Shown piece after piece: positions 39,866 through 50,929 of a DNA stretch of 64,000 nt (position 1 is the first letter of the stretch; each line of letters starts with the position of its first letter). Position numbers and translations under genes: made by a program. The stretch covers positions 20,212,001 to 20,276,000 of the forward strand of contig NC_091973.1 in the NCBI RefSeq assembly GCF_036711975.1, written 5' to 3'. Source of the DNA: Onthophagus taurus (Eukaryota; Arthropoda; Insecta; Coleoptera; Scarabaeidae). The notes below the pieces were generated by a model. That model made no database searches. It saw only the letters and a list, made by a program, of their open reading frames with translations, and was not told the origin of the DNA.

Positions 39866-42190
39866 TTATGCATACACAATTGGTTTATTGTTCTGTAACA
39901 ATATTGCTCCTAGTCCGTTTTTTGAACTGTCTACTGATAATGTTATGGGCAATTCTGGATCATAGTAACTCAAAACAGGGGGTTTATATAACATTTTCTT
40001 TAATTTATTAAATTGTTCCTGATGAGTTTTTGTAAAAAGCCATTCTGTGTTTTTCTTTGTTAATTGTCTTAACTCATAGGTTAATTTGGCTAAGTTGGGA
40101 ATAAATTTACCAACATAATTGACCATACCAAGAAATCTAGATAATTCTTTCGCATTTTCTAGGTCTTTAATATTTTGGATAGCTAGTGTTTTATCTTGAT
40201 CTGGTAACATACCATCCTCAGACAATATATGCCCTAAATATTTGATTTTTGTTTGTTTAAATTTAGATTTATTTCTATTGAACCTTACACCATACTTTTC
40301 AGCTGTTTCTAGTACTTCTTTGAGAATTTCATTGTGTTCTTCTTCAGTTTTTGCATATATTATTAAATCGTCTATATAAATTTTAACATTTTGAATATTT
40401 TTAAATATATTCTTGAATGTTTTATAAAATATTTCCGGTGCGCATGATAACCCAAAAGGTAATCTTAAAAATTTGTACCTGCCAAATGGAGTTGCAAACG
40501 TGGTATACTCTGATGCCTTTTTACTAAGTTCTATCTGCCAAAAACCTTTGTTTGCATCTAGAACTGTGAAAAATTTCATGCCTTTAAGGTCTTTTATAAT
40601 TTCTTCAAATGTGGGTATTTGTTCGTACTCTCTCACTATGGCTTTATTTAATATGAATGGATCTAAACATAGACGAATTTTCCCGTCTGGTTTATTCCCA
40701 ATTACTATGGGGTTTACAAATTCCGTGGGTTCAATAACCTCGGTTATAATTTCATCTTTAACCATTCGCTCTAATTTAGTTTTAAATATATTTGTTTGCT
40801 GATATGGAACCCTTCTACAAGGTATTATAGCAGATTCATAGTTATCTTTTAGTTTAAATTCACAAGGTTTTGTTTTGATTTTACCTATTCCTTCAAACAA
40901 TGTTTGATGAACGTTTAATAATTTCTCTAAATTATTACTTTTAATTTCTAAAATACCGTTTACATTACATTCAATTAGATTCAGCGATTTAATTGTATTA
41001 ATACCTAACAACGGCTCTGTTTTATTATTGGTCTCTATAACTATAAATTTAATCTTATACCTTTTACTATTTAATTCAACATTTAAAATGCATGAACCTT
41101 TTACTTTTAATGTTGCCCCACCATAATTTTTAACAATAAATTTACAATCCTCTAAATATTGATCAATTTTAAACATCTTAAACATGTATTCGGGTATTAC
41201 ATTGATGTGAGCTCCGGTATCTAATTTAAACTTTATAGTTTTATTTATATTGATTAAATATAATTCCTGATACCAATCATTACCAGTTAAACTATTACCC
41301 GTTAGTGAATATAAAACGACTTCGTTACCATCATCCTTTTCTTTGTTGTCTTCATCCACTTTCTGTTCAATCCCATGGATGGATTTATCGTTGGAACGGC
41401 AACATCTGGCAAAATGGTTTGGTTTTTCGCATTTTTTACATATTTGCCCATACACTGGACATTTTTTCTCATGTTTGTAACCACACCTTTTACATGTCTT
41501 CTCTTCTTTGTTTTGCTTCCAATCACCAGTTGACCTTGATCCTTGTTTTCGATTGTCATTTTTATTGTTGTTTTTGCCCCTCGTATTCGTATCTGACGAG
41601 CTGTTTCTTGACGATTGATGAATTTTCTTAATTTCTCCCACTTGAGTACTATTTTCTTCTAAATTCTTGATATGTACTTCCGTCAATTCCGCTGCTTTGC
41701 ATATTTCTATTGCTGTTTTTAAGGTTAGATCAGTTTCCCTTAACAATCTGTCTTTTACCCTTTTATAAACTATTACACAAACTATTCTGTCTGCAATTAG
41801 GTCGTCTTTTAAGTTTCCATAATCGCAATTAACAACTAATTTTCTTAGATCCGCCAAAAATGAATCAAATGACTCACCCATTATTTGAATTCTACTGTTG
41901 AATTTGTGTCTTTCAACCGTTTTATTCCTTTGTGGTATGAAATATGCATCTAGTTTCTTTATTATTTTCTCCTTATCTTTCTTATCTTCAGTAGAAACTT
42001 CTAGTGTTTTCAAGACATCTCTTGCTTCTTGTCCCATACAGTGTAGAAACGCCGCTGCGCACACCGCTTTTTCTTTGTTCGCACACCCAGTTGCTAGTGC
42101 ATACGTCTCAAAATTATCTTTAAAGCTGTTCCAATTTACAGCTATAGCGCCATCCATTTTCATAGGATGCGGCTGACTCAAAAACTCCAT
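39866..42190 (-). CDS. Gypsy B gag-pol: gag, protease, RT, part of RNase H
   Basis: 774 residues open. Gag begins MEFLSQPHPMKMDGAIAVNW and has a capsid-like part (HCMGQEARDVLKTL, PQRNKTVERHKFNSRIQ). Two zinc knuckles follow (CKRCGYKHEKKC, CKKCEKPNHFARCC), then protease (FKLDTGAHINVIPEYM, then EPLLGINTIKSL). RT contains KIRLCLDPFILNKAIVREY, FTVLDANKGFWQIELS, FGLSCAPEIFYKTF and catalytic YIDDLIIYA. RNase H starts TLSVDSSKNGLGAILLQ. No separation of gag and pol is visible, so they form one frame. Start chosen at the ATG 63 bp downstream of the LTR. Confidence 0.9.
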   Translation of the reverse strand: MEFLSQPHPMKMDGAIAVNWNSFKDNFETYALATGCANKEKAVCAAAFLHCMGQEARDVLKTLEVSTEDKKDKEKIIKKLDAYFIPQRNKTVERHKFNSRIQIMGESFDSFLADLRKLVVNCDYGNLKDDLIADRIVCVIVYKRVKDRLLRETDLTLKTAIEICKAAELTEVHIKNLEENSTQVGEIKKIHQSSRNSSSDTNTRGKNNNKNDNRKQGSRSTGDWKQNKEEKTCKRCGYKHEKKCPVYGQICKKCEKPNHFARCCRSNDKSIHGIEQKVDEDNKEKDDGNEVVLYSLTGNSLTGNDWYQELYLININKTIKFKLDTGAHINVIPEYMFKMFKIDQYLEDCKFIVKNYGGATLKVKGSCILNVELNSKRYKIKFIVIETNNKTEPLLGINTIKSLNLIECNVNGILEIKSNNLEKLLNVHQTLFEGIGKIKTKPCEFKLKDNYESAIIPCRRVPYQQTNIFKTKLERMVKDEIITEVIEPTEFVNPIVIGNKPDGKIRLCLDPFILNKAIVREYEQIPTFEEIIKDLKGMKFFTVLDANKGFWQIELSKKASEYTTFATPFGRYKFLRLPFGLSCAPEIFYKTFKNIFKNIQNVKIYIDDLIIYAKTEEEHNEILKEVLETAEKYGVRFNRNKSKFKQTKIKYLGHILSEDGMLPDQDKTLAIQNIKDLENAKELSRFLGMVNYVGKFIPNLAKLTYELRQLTKKNTEWLFTKTHQEQFNKLKKMLYKPPVLSYYDPELPITLSVDSSKNGLGAILLQNNKPIVYA

Positions 42191-42235
42191 GGTTTTTCTT
42201 TAGTTTTCTTATTATTTTCTAACTTCTTTTTAAGC

Positions 42236-42252
42236 GTCCCTTGACTGCGCCA
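42236..42252 (-). promoter_or_regulatory. Gypsy B primer-binding site
   Basis: TGGCGCAGTC follows the 5' LTR on minus without a gap, the position and TGG start expected for tRNA priming. The tRNA was not identified. Confidence 0.6.
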
Positions 42253-42406
42253 TGTTGTATGTTTAATCAAACTATTGCGTTGGTTCAAACGTCTTTATTC
42301 GATCGTGTTCTTACAACGACTCCCGCTTGCATGTGGCTCTCATACATGTTACAACTAAACTGTCACTAGAGGTCGCCACTAACATTAAGATTTATAATAT
42401 ACAACA
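42253..42406 (-). repeat. Gypsy B 5' LTR
   Basis: 154 bp, TGTTGTAT to ATACAACA, with an 8-bp inverted repeat at its ends. Matches 34427-34577. Confidence 0.93.
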
Positions 42407-42411
42407 GTACA

Positions 42412-42630
42412 CCTTTGTGTTTGGTAAATCTGGTGCGAGAAGGTCTTTTAAGACACCATATGCCTCCCCTCCAATTTAAGTTAAAAAAAGTGGAACTTTC
42501 TTGTCAACAATGTTATTACACTCAAACAATTGTTCTATACGTTCGATATACGAGGTAATATCAGACAATTTTGGGTTAAAATGCTCCCTCTTTTAGTTGT
42601 TATTACAAACATTATGTCTACTATACTACA
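42412..42630 (-). pseudogene. Gypsy A gag N-terminal piece fused to truncated 5' LTR
   Basis: 42586-42630 equals the first 45 bp of the gypsy A LTR. The sequence then jumps directly into a gag frame (SDITSYIERIEQLFECNNI, IGGEAYGVLKDLLAPDLP), with one internal stop. The rest of the LTR, the primer site and the gag start are missing, so a deletion removed the promoter-proximal part. It continues into 34421 once gypsy B is removed. Confidence 0.75.
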
Positions 42631-43463
42631 ATATATACCCAGTAAACAAATTTGCGTTTCAGAAACATTTCTGATACATATTATTGAAACATGAAACGTT
42701 TCTTCGACATATTTTTGAAACATAGATGAAACGTATCTGAAACTGCTTATGTCCGACCCTTTTTATGTTTTATTGAAACGTTTGTATTGCAACGTTTCTG
42801 CAACATACAGCTGACAATTACGGTACACTACTAAAATGTTTCATTAATGGTTTTGAATTATTTCTGTAATGTTTTGTTTACGTTTACATTACATTAATAG
42901 TATATATCATAAACATTTAAAAACAATTTCTGAAAGGTTTCGTATGTAAAGATATAATTTCGTTGACGTGTAGCGTCTGCATCCTGGACAAGATGCTCAT
43001 ACATACTTCCTCAAAAGATATGCATATGCTGAGAAAGCATTTCTGAGCATACCACCCACGGCGCAGACGGTGGACGCTGCAACAAAAATCATACCTTAAG
43101 GTAGGAAAAATAATAATAGAAGTACAATACTTGTTACTTACCGCCTACTGTACCAAATTTCAAAATTATCAATCAATAATTTCTACTATTCTGCTTTCTC
43201 ATTGATTAGGACATATAAAGTAAGTATAAGAGTAGGTATCTATTAAATATATTTAGTAAATATATATAAAAAATAACAATATTCTTTATTATCATCGTAT
43301 CTAATCTGCGGTTTCCTTATTTTGCCTATTGTACCGTAAATTCGCTTGTCGTAACCAATTGCTTACTACCACTTCGTATTCTTTGTCAGTTAAATGGAAG
43401 CGCTTCCTAACTGCCGCTAAAATGTATGTTTAAATTAGAATTCGGTCATGGAAAAAGTTTTAA

Positions 43464-43682
43464 ACTCTTCCTTATCCAACGCGATTTATTCGCTGTAACG
43501 GCGATTGTTTCGCATGACGTTGTCGCCAGGTCAATATGGAGCGGCGGCAAATGAACATACCCAGACCGACGCGAAAGTATCGCTACTCTCACAGTTGTTG
43601 CCGTTGTCACCTGACAGTTGAAAAAGTTGGTTTGGGCAATGTCAATCGCCGTCGCAGCGAATACATCGCGTTGGTTAAGGAG
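43464..43682. mobile_element. MITE inside the CMC element (Harbinger-like)
   Basis: Inverted ends of about 42 bp contain CCAACGCGATTTATTCGCTG and its near-inverse. TAA borders each side (43461-43463, 43683-43685). About 219 bp, non-coding. Confidence 0.65.
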
Positions 43683-43718
43683 TAACTTTATGTCAATATA
43701 ATATTCTTCCGTTCAATA

Positions 43719-44190
43719 GGGCCGTTAAGTATTTTTTTTTATTGGCTCATTCGAAATATATTATATATATATATATTTGATTCTGATTCTTCTCCATATT
43801 TTTAATTTTTGATTCTGAGGCTTAGTTTTTCCAAAAAAAAATAATAAAGTTAGAAATTACAGGCCGCGAATTCAGTAGCGCGTCACTCAGATTTGAGCGT
43901 ACGATTGGTGCGTATAAAAATCAATAAAATTCCTGGAGAGAGACAATGCTACGAATCTTATGCGCTAGAAGAAAACAGAAGAAAACGGGAGAGAAATCAC
44001 GTCTGTGATTTCTTTCTTCTTACTTAAAACGTCACAATGAATCAGGGGTGGGGAATTTTAAAGTTTTACATTAATTATTGCAAAAATTAAACAATTTTCG
44101 AACGTGAAAACGTTACTAATCCGTCTAATTTAATTTACATTATCGATTTTTTGAAAGACGGTCTTTCTAATCGATTGACCTTAACGGCCC
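43719..44190. mobile_element. Putative MITE with GGGCCGTTAAG ends
   Basis: GGGCCGTTAAG at 43719 and its inverse CTTAACGGCCC ending at 44190, each bordered by TA. The TIR is only 11 bp and the inside is non-coding, so this is tentative. Confidence 0.5.
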
Positions 44191-44493
44191 TATTCAATCA
44201 CAAGATTTAAGTCACCATTTTAAACAAGAATGTTTTTAGATAAATTTAAAAATAACTTGTAACAATATTATGCTAGTCGTGTTACTTTTAAATTAAACTG
44301 TTATTTCAGTCTTAAGTATCTTCATCCAAGAGAAATACAAACAGCTTAAAAGAAAAATATCTTTCTAACACAATAGAAACTCTACTAACGCAAACTATGA
44401 TTGTTCTATTAAATGCTTAAAATGAAATTCTTACGTGAAAATTTTATATTTCAGTAATAATGAAATCATAACTTTAAAATTTCTTACTGTATA

Positions 44494-44679
44494 GTTTCCG
44501 ATATTTCTGGTGGTTTTTATGACCCTCAGAAACAGTAGTGGCAGTAATTATCACCCCGAAAAGTACCTGGACGTGATTTATGATAGGCCCTCATAGCGAA
44601 CCTGTACCTGTTTACAACACCGTGTTTGTTCAATTTCCTCTGCAATTAAGTCATAAAAAACACCAGAAATATCGGAAAC
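44494..44679. mobile_element. Small MITE with 30-bp inverted ends
   Basis: GTTTCCGATATTTCTGGTG at 44494 and its inverse ending at 44679; the arms extend to GTTTTTTATGAC. About 186 bp. Confidence 0.65.
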
Positions 44680-44774
44680 GTACCTGTAGATGTTTTAGTA
44701 TCGAGTTGGTACACTTTTAATTTTCAATGTGACTGATAGCCATAACGGCTCAAGACCGACAAGCAATTGTCACA

Positions 44775-46731
44775 TTAAAATAAAATTTTTGAGATACTCG
44801 ATAAAGTTAGATTGTTGAGCATACCTTTTAACAATGCAATACAGCGCATCTTGCCAATTTCATAATTGCCTTTTCGGCCTAACAAGGAACATTTCCGAGC
44901 CAGTTTATCCGAAATCAATCGCTTCAATCCTCTCACTATAGCTTCTTTTGACGTAGTCCCACCTGACATACTAAAAACTGTTGCCTGTAATTAAAATGAA
45001 CATTTACAATTGTATGTGTAATACAGTAGGTAGAAATAACAATGTTGCAAGTGCCCGAAATGTAAAGCAAAATAGGAATACAAAACTTACCAACTGATTC
45101 TGCATTGTTTGATTTTCTGAAATCATTTTGTCGTATTGTAACAGAGACTTAAATTTCACAAATTGGTCTGCAGGTACTGTTTCAAAGGTATTTGTTGTTT
45201 CCAACACACTATTACGATTCAATCTTTCATTTGTAAAATGATTGATTATTCTTTCTAAGATTATTCTGTTTTCAACATTTTGTTTTATTATAATATCAAG
45301 TTTTGCTAAAATTTAATAAGTTTTTACATTTTTAAATAACAAAAATATTAGACATAAGAAAATAAAATTTTGACTTAAGTAAAAATATATTACTAAGTAA
45401 TGATCTTACCTTCTATATCCCCATTTTCACTACTCTGTTCTTGCATGGAACCTAAATCAAATATATTAATGATATAATATTTACTAATAGCAAAATGTAA
45501 TTTTTACCAAATTTGTTCTCACTATTTTCTTCGTTTACGTTATCTAAAATTATAATCTCCTTATTGATATTGTTCAGCGAAGATTTTATTTCACCTGAAA
45601 ATTTGCTCGGAATGAGATATTATTTTTAAATCGCTCGGTTAAAATTATATGATTACCAGATGCATTTATTTCATCCATTTTTTCTCCTTTACTTGAGGTT
45701 TGTTCTGGAGTAATAAGAGGCGATGCCATTCGTATAGTGGAAGATGATGAGACTGCAAAAGAAACAGCAATAGTTCCATTTTGTAGATATATATTAATGG
45801 CAAACTAACTAGTGTCGACATCTGAAATATCCGTATTTTGTTGAATGTGTTGAGTATTAAGAGTAATTTTTGGCACTTTTGGGAAGCATTGAAGATTTAG
45901 ATTCGCGTAAAAATTGTTTTCTCCTGAACTGCCGTATGCATACCCCGGATCAAGCTTCTGTTTTTTTTTTCGATGTGGCCGTTTCGATGATTTTCCGGTA
46001 TCTAATAAAACTGCTGCATTATCAGACGTTTCACCGTCGGTCTGCCCTTTCTTTTTTTCGTATCTTAATGCTTCTACATATGTCACTGAAATAGATCAAA
46101 ATGTTAAGTTTAGTGGTTACAACTTTTAAAAATTGAATGTAAAAGTCCTATGGACAATGATCCGTTTTATTTGTATTGTTACAAAGGAATACGCTGGAAA
46201 CTAAAGATGAAAGATGTATGGCTTGATTTTCAGAACAAGGAATATCTTTCACCTTTATTTTCCACGAGTAAATACAGGTGATTCAAAAGTAGATGGCTAA
46301 TATAAAATTTTTTTTTTCCTGTCGGCTTTTGTTTTTGAGATAATCGACTTCAAAATGTAGTTGTTACCCCCACACTGAAAATGAAATTTGAAGTCGATTA
46401 TCTTGAAAACGAAAGCCGATCGGAAACAAATCTTTTATTTCGACTTTAAGTTGGCGATTCTATACGGGGTTTCATTTTAGCCATCTACTTTTGAATCAAC
46501 CTGTATATACTGTATAAGATCATAAAATGAATACCTGGTTTTTCTAAAAGTTTATGGACACGATATTGGTCCCAATTACACTCTGGACTTGTAGCTTTCA
46601 TTATATGTTTTCTGATACCCATCTTGGGCCAGAAGCAAAAAGTGATCCCATCCAAATATTTTAACCAGTTTTCAGGTACAACTGACACCATCCCATCGTC
46701 TTCATCATCAATAAATTCAACGACATTCCAC
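44775..46731 (-). CDS. DUF4806-type accessory gene of the CMC element, multi-exon
   Basis: The first exon near 46731 has NVVEFIDDEDDGMVSVVPEN, then WNVQ-type Trp-rich sequence (FCFWPKMGIRKHIMKA, CNWDQYRVHKLLEKPG). This is the N-terminal domain usually found with DUF4806. A basic exon follows (46086-45805: KSSKRPHRKKKQKL). Then come several short acidic exons (45760-45410) and a helical exon (45222-45120). The last exon at 44969-44775 has KEAIVRGLKRLISDKLA and YEIGKMRCIALLKGM, matching the DUF4806 end. Exon borders are only approximate. A MITE (46275-46503) lies in an intron. It is probably a DNA-binding partner of the transposase, inferred from position inside shared TIRs. Confidence 0.65.
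46275..46503. mobile_element. Mariner-type MITE in the DUF4806 gene
   Basis: CAGGTGATTCAAAAGTAGAT starts at 46275 and its near-inverse ends at 46503. TA lies at 46273-46274 and 46504-46505. Inner arms (GATAATCGACTTCAAA) also pair. 229 bp, non-coding. Confidence 0.8.
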
Positions 46732-46739
46732 TGCTACGA

Positions 46740-47345
46740 TAATATTGTAATATAGTAGCATATTCATACATTTAGAATGTTTAGGATTACTTTATTGAGA
46801 TACTGAAGCAGTTAAATCAACTGCAGACATAAACTTTAGTTTTCAACGTCACCCCTTATTATTACTTTTTTATCGTCTTTAGAAATTCCTTATCAACATG
46901 CGATACAAGGTCTCAGACAGAGATGATGTTTTTAAGATGAATATAACAATAATAATGGGGAAGAATCGCTTTCAGAATAGTTAATTTGTACTTGTAAAAT
47001 GCTATTATAATACCCAACGAGTTATGGATAATAACAGATCGCATATATAAATGGAGTCTTTTCACAAGTTCGAAAAACCAGCATTGATTACGCTCAAAAT
47101 ATTGCATTTAATAAACTGTCTGTTTGATTGTTATACAATATCTTTACTGAGGGCACCATGTTGAATGATAGCAGTTTTCGTGATGCGCCATACCTCAAAG
47201 TTATGAAAATTATGAATAAAAAACAGTTGAAACTAATATGGAACAGTTCAGACGGGCCAAAGTAAATTATGAGGCAGTAAAGTAGTTAAAATAGTATGTG
47301 AAAGAATTACAAATAATCATTATAATACCTACACATCCTAAATAA
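46740..47345. other. Intergenic stretch between the two CMC genes
   Basis: AT-rich, no frame believed. Likely holds the promoter side of the DUF4806 gene and the 3' end of the transposase gene, both transcribed leftwards. Confidence 0.4.
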
Positions 47346-49352
47346 TTAATATTCTAATTTTTCATTATGAATTAACGGTATAACTATAAACTGTCTTTCT
47401 AGTGGGATTTGTATGCACTTATTTTTAATGTCACTTAGTAATATGGATACACTATTATTGGGTAATTTATTTACAATAGCAATGTTAAAAAAAATCAAAG
47501 AATTGCACGGTTCGTTATACAATGGATACACAGCTGAATACTTTGTTCCATATAAATTAATATCGTTATTTTCTTTATAAATAGCATCAATTATGAAAAT
47601 AGAGTTATCTTTATGTATTACACAATTATTAGGTTCATGGATACTCAACATAAAATCTTTTAAAAAAAGTTTTTTGTAACAAGTTACATTTTTTAGTAAA
47701 TCTGTATAATTCGTACAATTCTGAGCCAAAATTGGAAAGTGGATATTTTCCTTTTCAGTTGAAATCAACTTCTGTTCATTAATTCGGTTCACAGCTTGCT
47801 GAAGCGGGTACCTGGAAAACTTAACTGTTTTCTTTAATTTATATAAATGGTTTTCAAATTTAAATGAACTGAAGTGATCAAGTGTACCATGTAATTTACA
47901 GTCTGCCGGTAAGTGTAATAAATTATGTACATTATGTGATATATATTCCGGCCCATATAAATTTGAATAATTTTTAACAAAATAGGTCAGTAATGTTTGG
48001 GCTGCATTTAAATTTTTCTCATACAAATTTTCTGAACACAATATTCTAATAGCGACATGCAATGACAAAAAATGTTCATATTGATAATCAGACAAAACAA
48101 CTTTTAGAATAATTGGCCCTGTATACAGTAAAAGTTGACGGAGTTCGGTAGCCTTAAAGCGATCTATTTCAGAAAGAGGTCTTGGATCTCTAGCAAATTC
48201 ATCAACCATATGTTTTTTACATTTTTGTATATTTTTTTCTAGTTTTAATAGTTTCTCCTTGTCTATAATTCGCACTCCCTTATTTCCTTTTATCCAAAAT
48301 GTAACAAGACGTTTCATGACTCCAAGGCAAACAAGATGCATATAATCTAGAGGAACTTGGCTAACCAAACCAAGTTCAAGCTCTTCAAATGGACTCACAG
48401 AATGATGAAACTCATCGTCTGTTTTTTGTTTAAAGCTTTCATCTGTACGTAAGGGTGAAATTAAATCAGGAAAGGTGACTCGGCCATTTATAAAATCACC
48501 TTGCTGTGTACATTTCGTACATCCAAAATATCCGGTATGTCCTTTTACTCCTAGCACAAAAGATTTTGCTGGTGCATCACAAATTATTTTGTTTATAACC
48601 GGGTAATATACCTTATTTTTGTTTATCATTAACCCGTTTGATTTTAAGTCTTTCATTTCTTCGATTATAGGTGTTAAATATTCTTTAACATTTATTGGTT
48701 TCTTCATACCGTGAAAAAGACCGGCTACAAATGGTTCACTAACAAAACTATTATTTGATTCAACTGACATAAGAATAGGTCAAAACTGGCTAGTAGAAGA
48801 TTTTGTAAGTGGAATACCATCCACGTTAACAGCGAGTTTTAGTTGTGTGTCAATTAATAAATCTGAATAGTTTAGTAAAATATTTTCTAATCCACTTTTG
48901 ACCCCTAAATGGCAATAGCTACCACCAGCAATTTTTTGGATTTGACTTGTTTTAGGTGTTTTTATAAAAGTCCTAACGTCTTTCGGTAAATCATATCCTT
49001 CCCGATTCAATAGTACCAATAGTTCGTTTATAGCAACTTGAGATAACATTGTTTGGTATTTTATGATCCATTTACGGATGTTAATAATAAAATCTGTATC
49101 GTTGTGCATGTGTTCATCAGTTGTTATGTTTACATCAGCAAAAGTTGGAATATTGTTATTAGGTGAAAACGGATTTATCGTGGTTTGTTTTGTAATTTCA
49201 GCAACATCACATACATTGGTAATAAATTGGTCGCATTTCGAACTTTCTATCACATTTAAAGGTAAAATATTAACTGGCTTGCTTTGTGATATAATTGAGT
49301 CAGGTTTAGTTTCCTTGTTTCGCAACAAACCTTCAATGTTTACGTTTACCAA
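47346..49352 (-). pseudogene. CMC/CACTA-type transposase with one in-frame stop
   Basis: The N-terminal frame (49352-48780) ends SGLENILLNYSDLLIDTQ and LAVNVDGIPLTKSSTSQF, then a TGA where Trp would fit. It continues in the same frame at 48770: FVAGLFHGMKKPINVKEYL, VLGVKGHTGYFGCTKCTQQG, GLVSQVPLDYMHLVCLG, KGNKGVRI and LLYTGPIILKVVLSDYQYEH, then HNVHNLLHLPADCKLHGTL and FSSFKFENHLYKLKKTVK. This order (VDG; GCxxC; LDxMHL; N.H.L.H; FSSFxFENxL) is known from CACTA-related transposases and their animal homologues. Acidic residues VNVDGIP and VPLDYMH are candidates for catalysis. A short basic extension upstream of 49352 is frameshifted. Confidence 0.82.
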
Positions 49353-50052
49353 TCTACGAAAATGTCATCTAGAGATATTCAGCTTTAATTTTTTTCTTTC
49401 CATCTTATCACACATTACACGAACGTAAAACTATATAACTATACAATTTTGTATGATTGCAGGAAAAAAACAGCCAAATTTAGCGGGAATCGCGATCAAC
49501 TTATAGGTTATAATTTGACCTACGGAAAACGTAAAATTCTTTACATACGGTCCATTCTTTAAATAATGTTCACCAGCCGTATTTTCATTAACTAAAGCTG
49601 GTGGTGATATATAAAAAAACTTATACGAAACTTACCTGCGCCATTCCAAAGATTTTAAACCAATATTCGAGCCACAGAACAGATATATCGATAACGATTC
49701 GAACGAACTGAGAACAGAACTGAACCACTGAACAGAACAAAACACATAATAGAACAAGTCGTGACAAGTCGCTGATGAGTCACCGCGGCCTGGCACATGC
49801 GCAAACGTTCATAGGCGCTGATGAAGATATTCAGACACATTTGTAGAGAAATGTTTCAAATGAAATGTTTCTGCTACATATTTTAATGATATTTCATAAA
49901 TATTCCTACTGAAATGTATTTGATACATATCTTTAGATACTTTTCGTAACAATCGTATCTGTCACGTATATGAAACGTACTTGTAAAATGTTTCATTTAA
50001 TTCATTGTACGTTAAAATTGAAATGTTTCACAGATGTTTCTTGTTTACTGGG

Positions 50053-50500
50053 TATATATCGGTTTTGTTTTGATGATACGTGTAAAATATCTAATTTGTC
50101 TGCCAAGCAATTTGAATTATCAAAATTTTTTATTTTTCTTCTAATTAATAAGCATCTGAAGGCACTTTCAAATTGCTTGGCATTCGGATTATTGTTGAAG
50201 CCACCACGATTTCTAACCGCGCTGAAATAGGTTTCGATAAAATCTTGGCTCAATTTAAATGTTAGAATCTATAATACATACTTATACATCTTGAAAATAA
50301 TTAAATATATTAGTAAGGTAAAAAGTAGTAAGCCTAAGAATCCATATGTTTGACCCAGTGGGAATCTTTAAGACCTAAAATATATTTTATTAAAATATTT
50401 GCTTGTTCTCTAAAATTTTCAATTGTCTCATTTGATAATGGACGATTAAATTCACTGCTTGTTGAAAATTTATTTCGACAATTTAACATATCAAAAATAT
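50053..50500 (-). pseudogene. P-like transposase P2, glutamate-containing part
   Basis: Frames from 50490 leftwards give LNCRNKFSTSSEFNRPLS and NFREQANILIKYILGLKDSH. After a gap, SQDFIETYFSAVRNRGGFNN (catalytic Glu; compare NQDCLENFFGAMRQ in P1) and NPNAKQFESAFRCLLIRR follow. The frame is cut at 50053 by the CMC element after QNRYI. It is the upstream partner of the pieces at 28722-28800 and 26304-26676. Confidence 0.75.
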
Positions 50501-50519
50501 TACTTACTTACTTAGATTA

Positions 50520-50918
50520 CTTCGCTTTGACTTTCTATTTATGACACCTACTCCTAGAACCAATGCCTGTCAAAACTCTCCTTTATTGAGAATGGCAAGA
50601 TCAGTAAATCGTGTTAACATAGATCTGTTTCAGTATTCTTTCTATGCAACTAAAAAACTGCTCTTTGCTGCAGTTGGTGTGTTGCCTCGAGCATTCATTT
50701 GATATATGATATATTTATATCACCTAGTCTTAGTTTTAGTTTTTTCCTTTTGATTCACTTTTGTACCATTAATATTAATTCATTATTATTATTGTGAACT
50801 GTAATTTTATTTGTATACAATTGGTTGTTTATGGTACAGTGTTATTGGGTACGACCTGTTTCTGTACCCACATGAGATAAATAAATAAATAATTATTACA
50901 CATCAGGTAAAAATGAGC
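50520..50918 (+). mobile_element. 5'-truncated non-LTR retrotransposon fragment
   Basis: Plus-strand frame RTNACQNSPLLRMARSVNRV, then NIDLFQYSFYATKKLLFAAV, resembles the extreme C-terminus of Jockey/CR1-type reverse transcriptases. It is followed by a 3' UTR and an AAATAAATAAATAA tail at about 50895-50915. It lies inside P2. The TSD was not resolved. Confidence 0.55.
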
Positions 50919-50929
50919 AGTGCCTTTAC

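Larger units (their letters stand above)
34427..42406 (-). mobile_element. Ty3/gypsy retrotransposon B, carrying a BEL fragment
   Basis: The 5' LTR (42253-42406) and 3' LTR (34427-34577) are nearly identical, with about three substitutions and one 3-bp gap. TSD GTACA is at 34422-34426 and 42407-42411. Its internal region codes on minus for gag-pol. A truncated BEL element on plus occupies about 34635-38490. It is inserted in gypsy A gag; removal plus one TSD copy restores the gag frame (TKVYEDLKEV). Low LTR divergence indicates a recent insertion. Confidence 0.93.
28801..42630 (-). mobile_element. Ty3/gypsy retrotransposon A, nested insertions inside
   Basis: The minus-strand element reads from a truncated 5' LTR (42586-42630) through gag, protease, reverse transcriptase, RNase H and integrase to a 198-bp 3' LTR (28801-28998). 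Gypsy B (34427-42406) interrupts gag and a 1.5-kb LTR-like segment (32150-33676) interrupts protease. Removing each insertion with one TSD copy restores the frame. It lies inside the P2 transposon. Its own TSD is obscured by TA-rich flanks. Confidence 0.85.
42638..50052 (-). mobile_element. CMC (CACTA-type) DNA transposon
   Basis: 7.4 kb. The ends are CCCAGTAAACAA and its exact inverse, TTGTTTACTGGG. Subterminal regions on both sides are full of GAAACATTT / GAAACGTTTC repeats (42655-42800 and 49850-50040). The flanks are TATATA on both sides, so the TSD is TA, TATA or TATATA. It carries a DUF4806 gene and a transposase of the kind with GYFGCTKC and PLDYMHLVCLG motifs, both on minus. It interrupts the P2 transposase frame. 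Confidence 0.85.

Noticed and set aside
29035-42190. Possible envelope gene in gypsy A or B
   Set aside because: No frame with signal peptide, protease site and transmembrane anchor between integrase and 3' LTR in either element.
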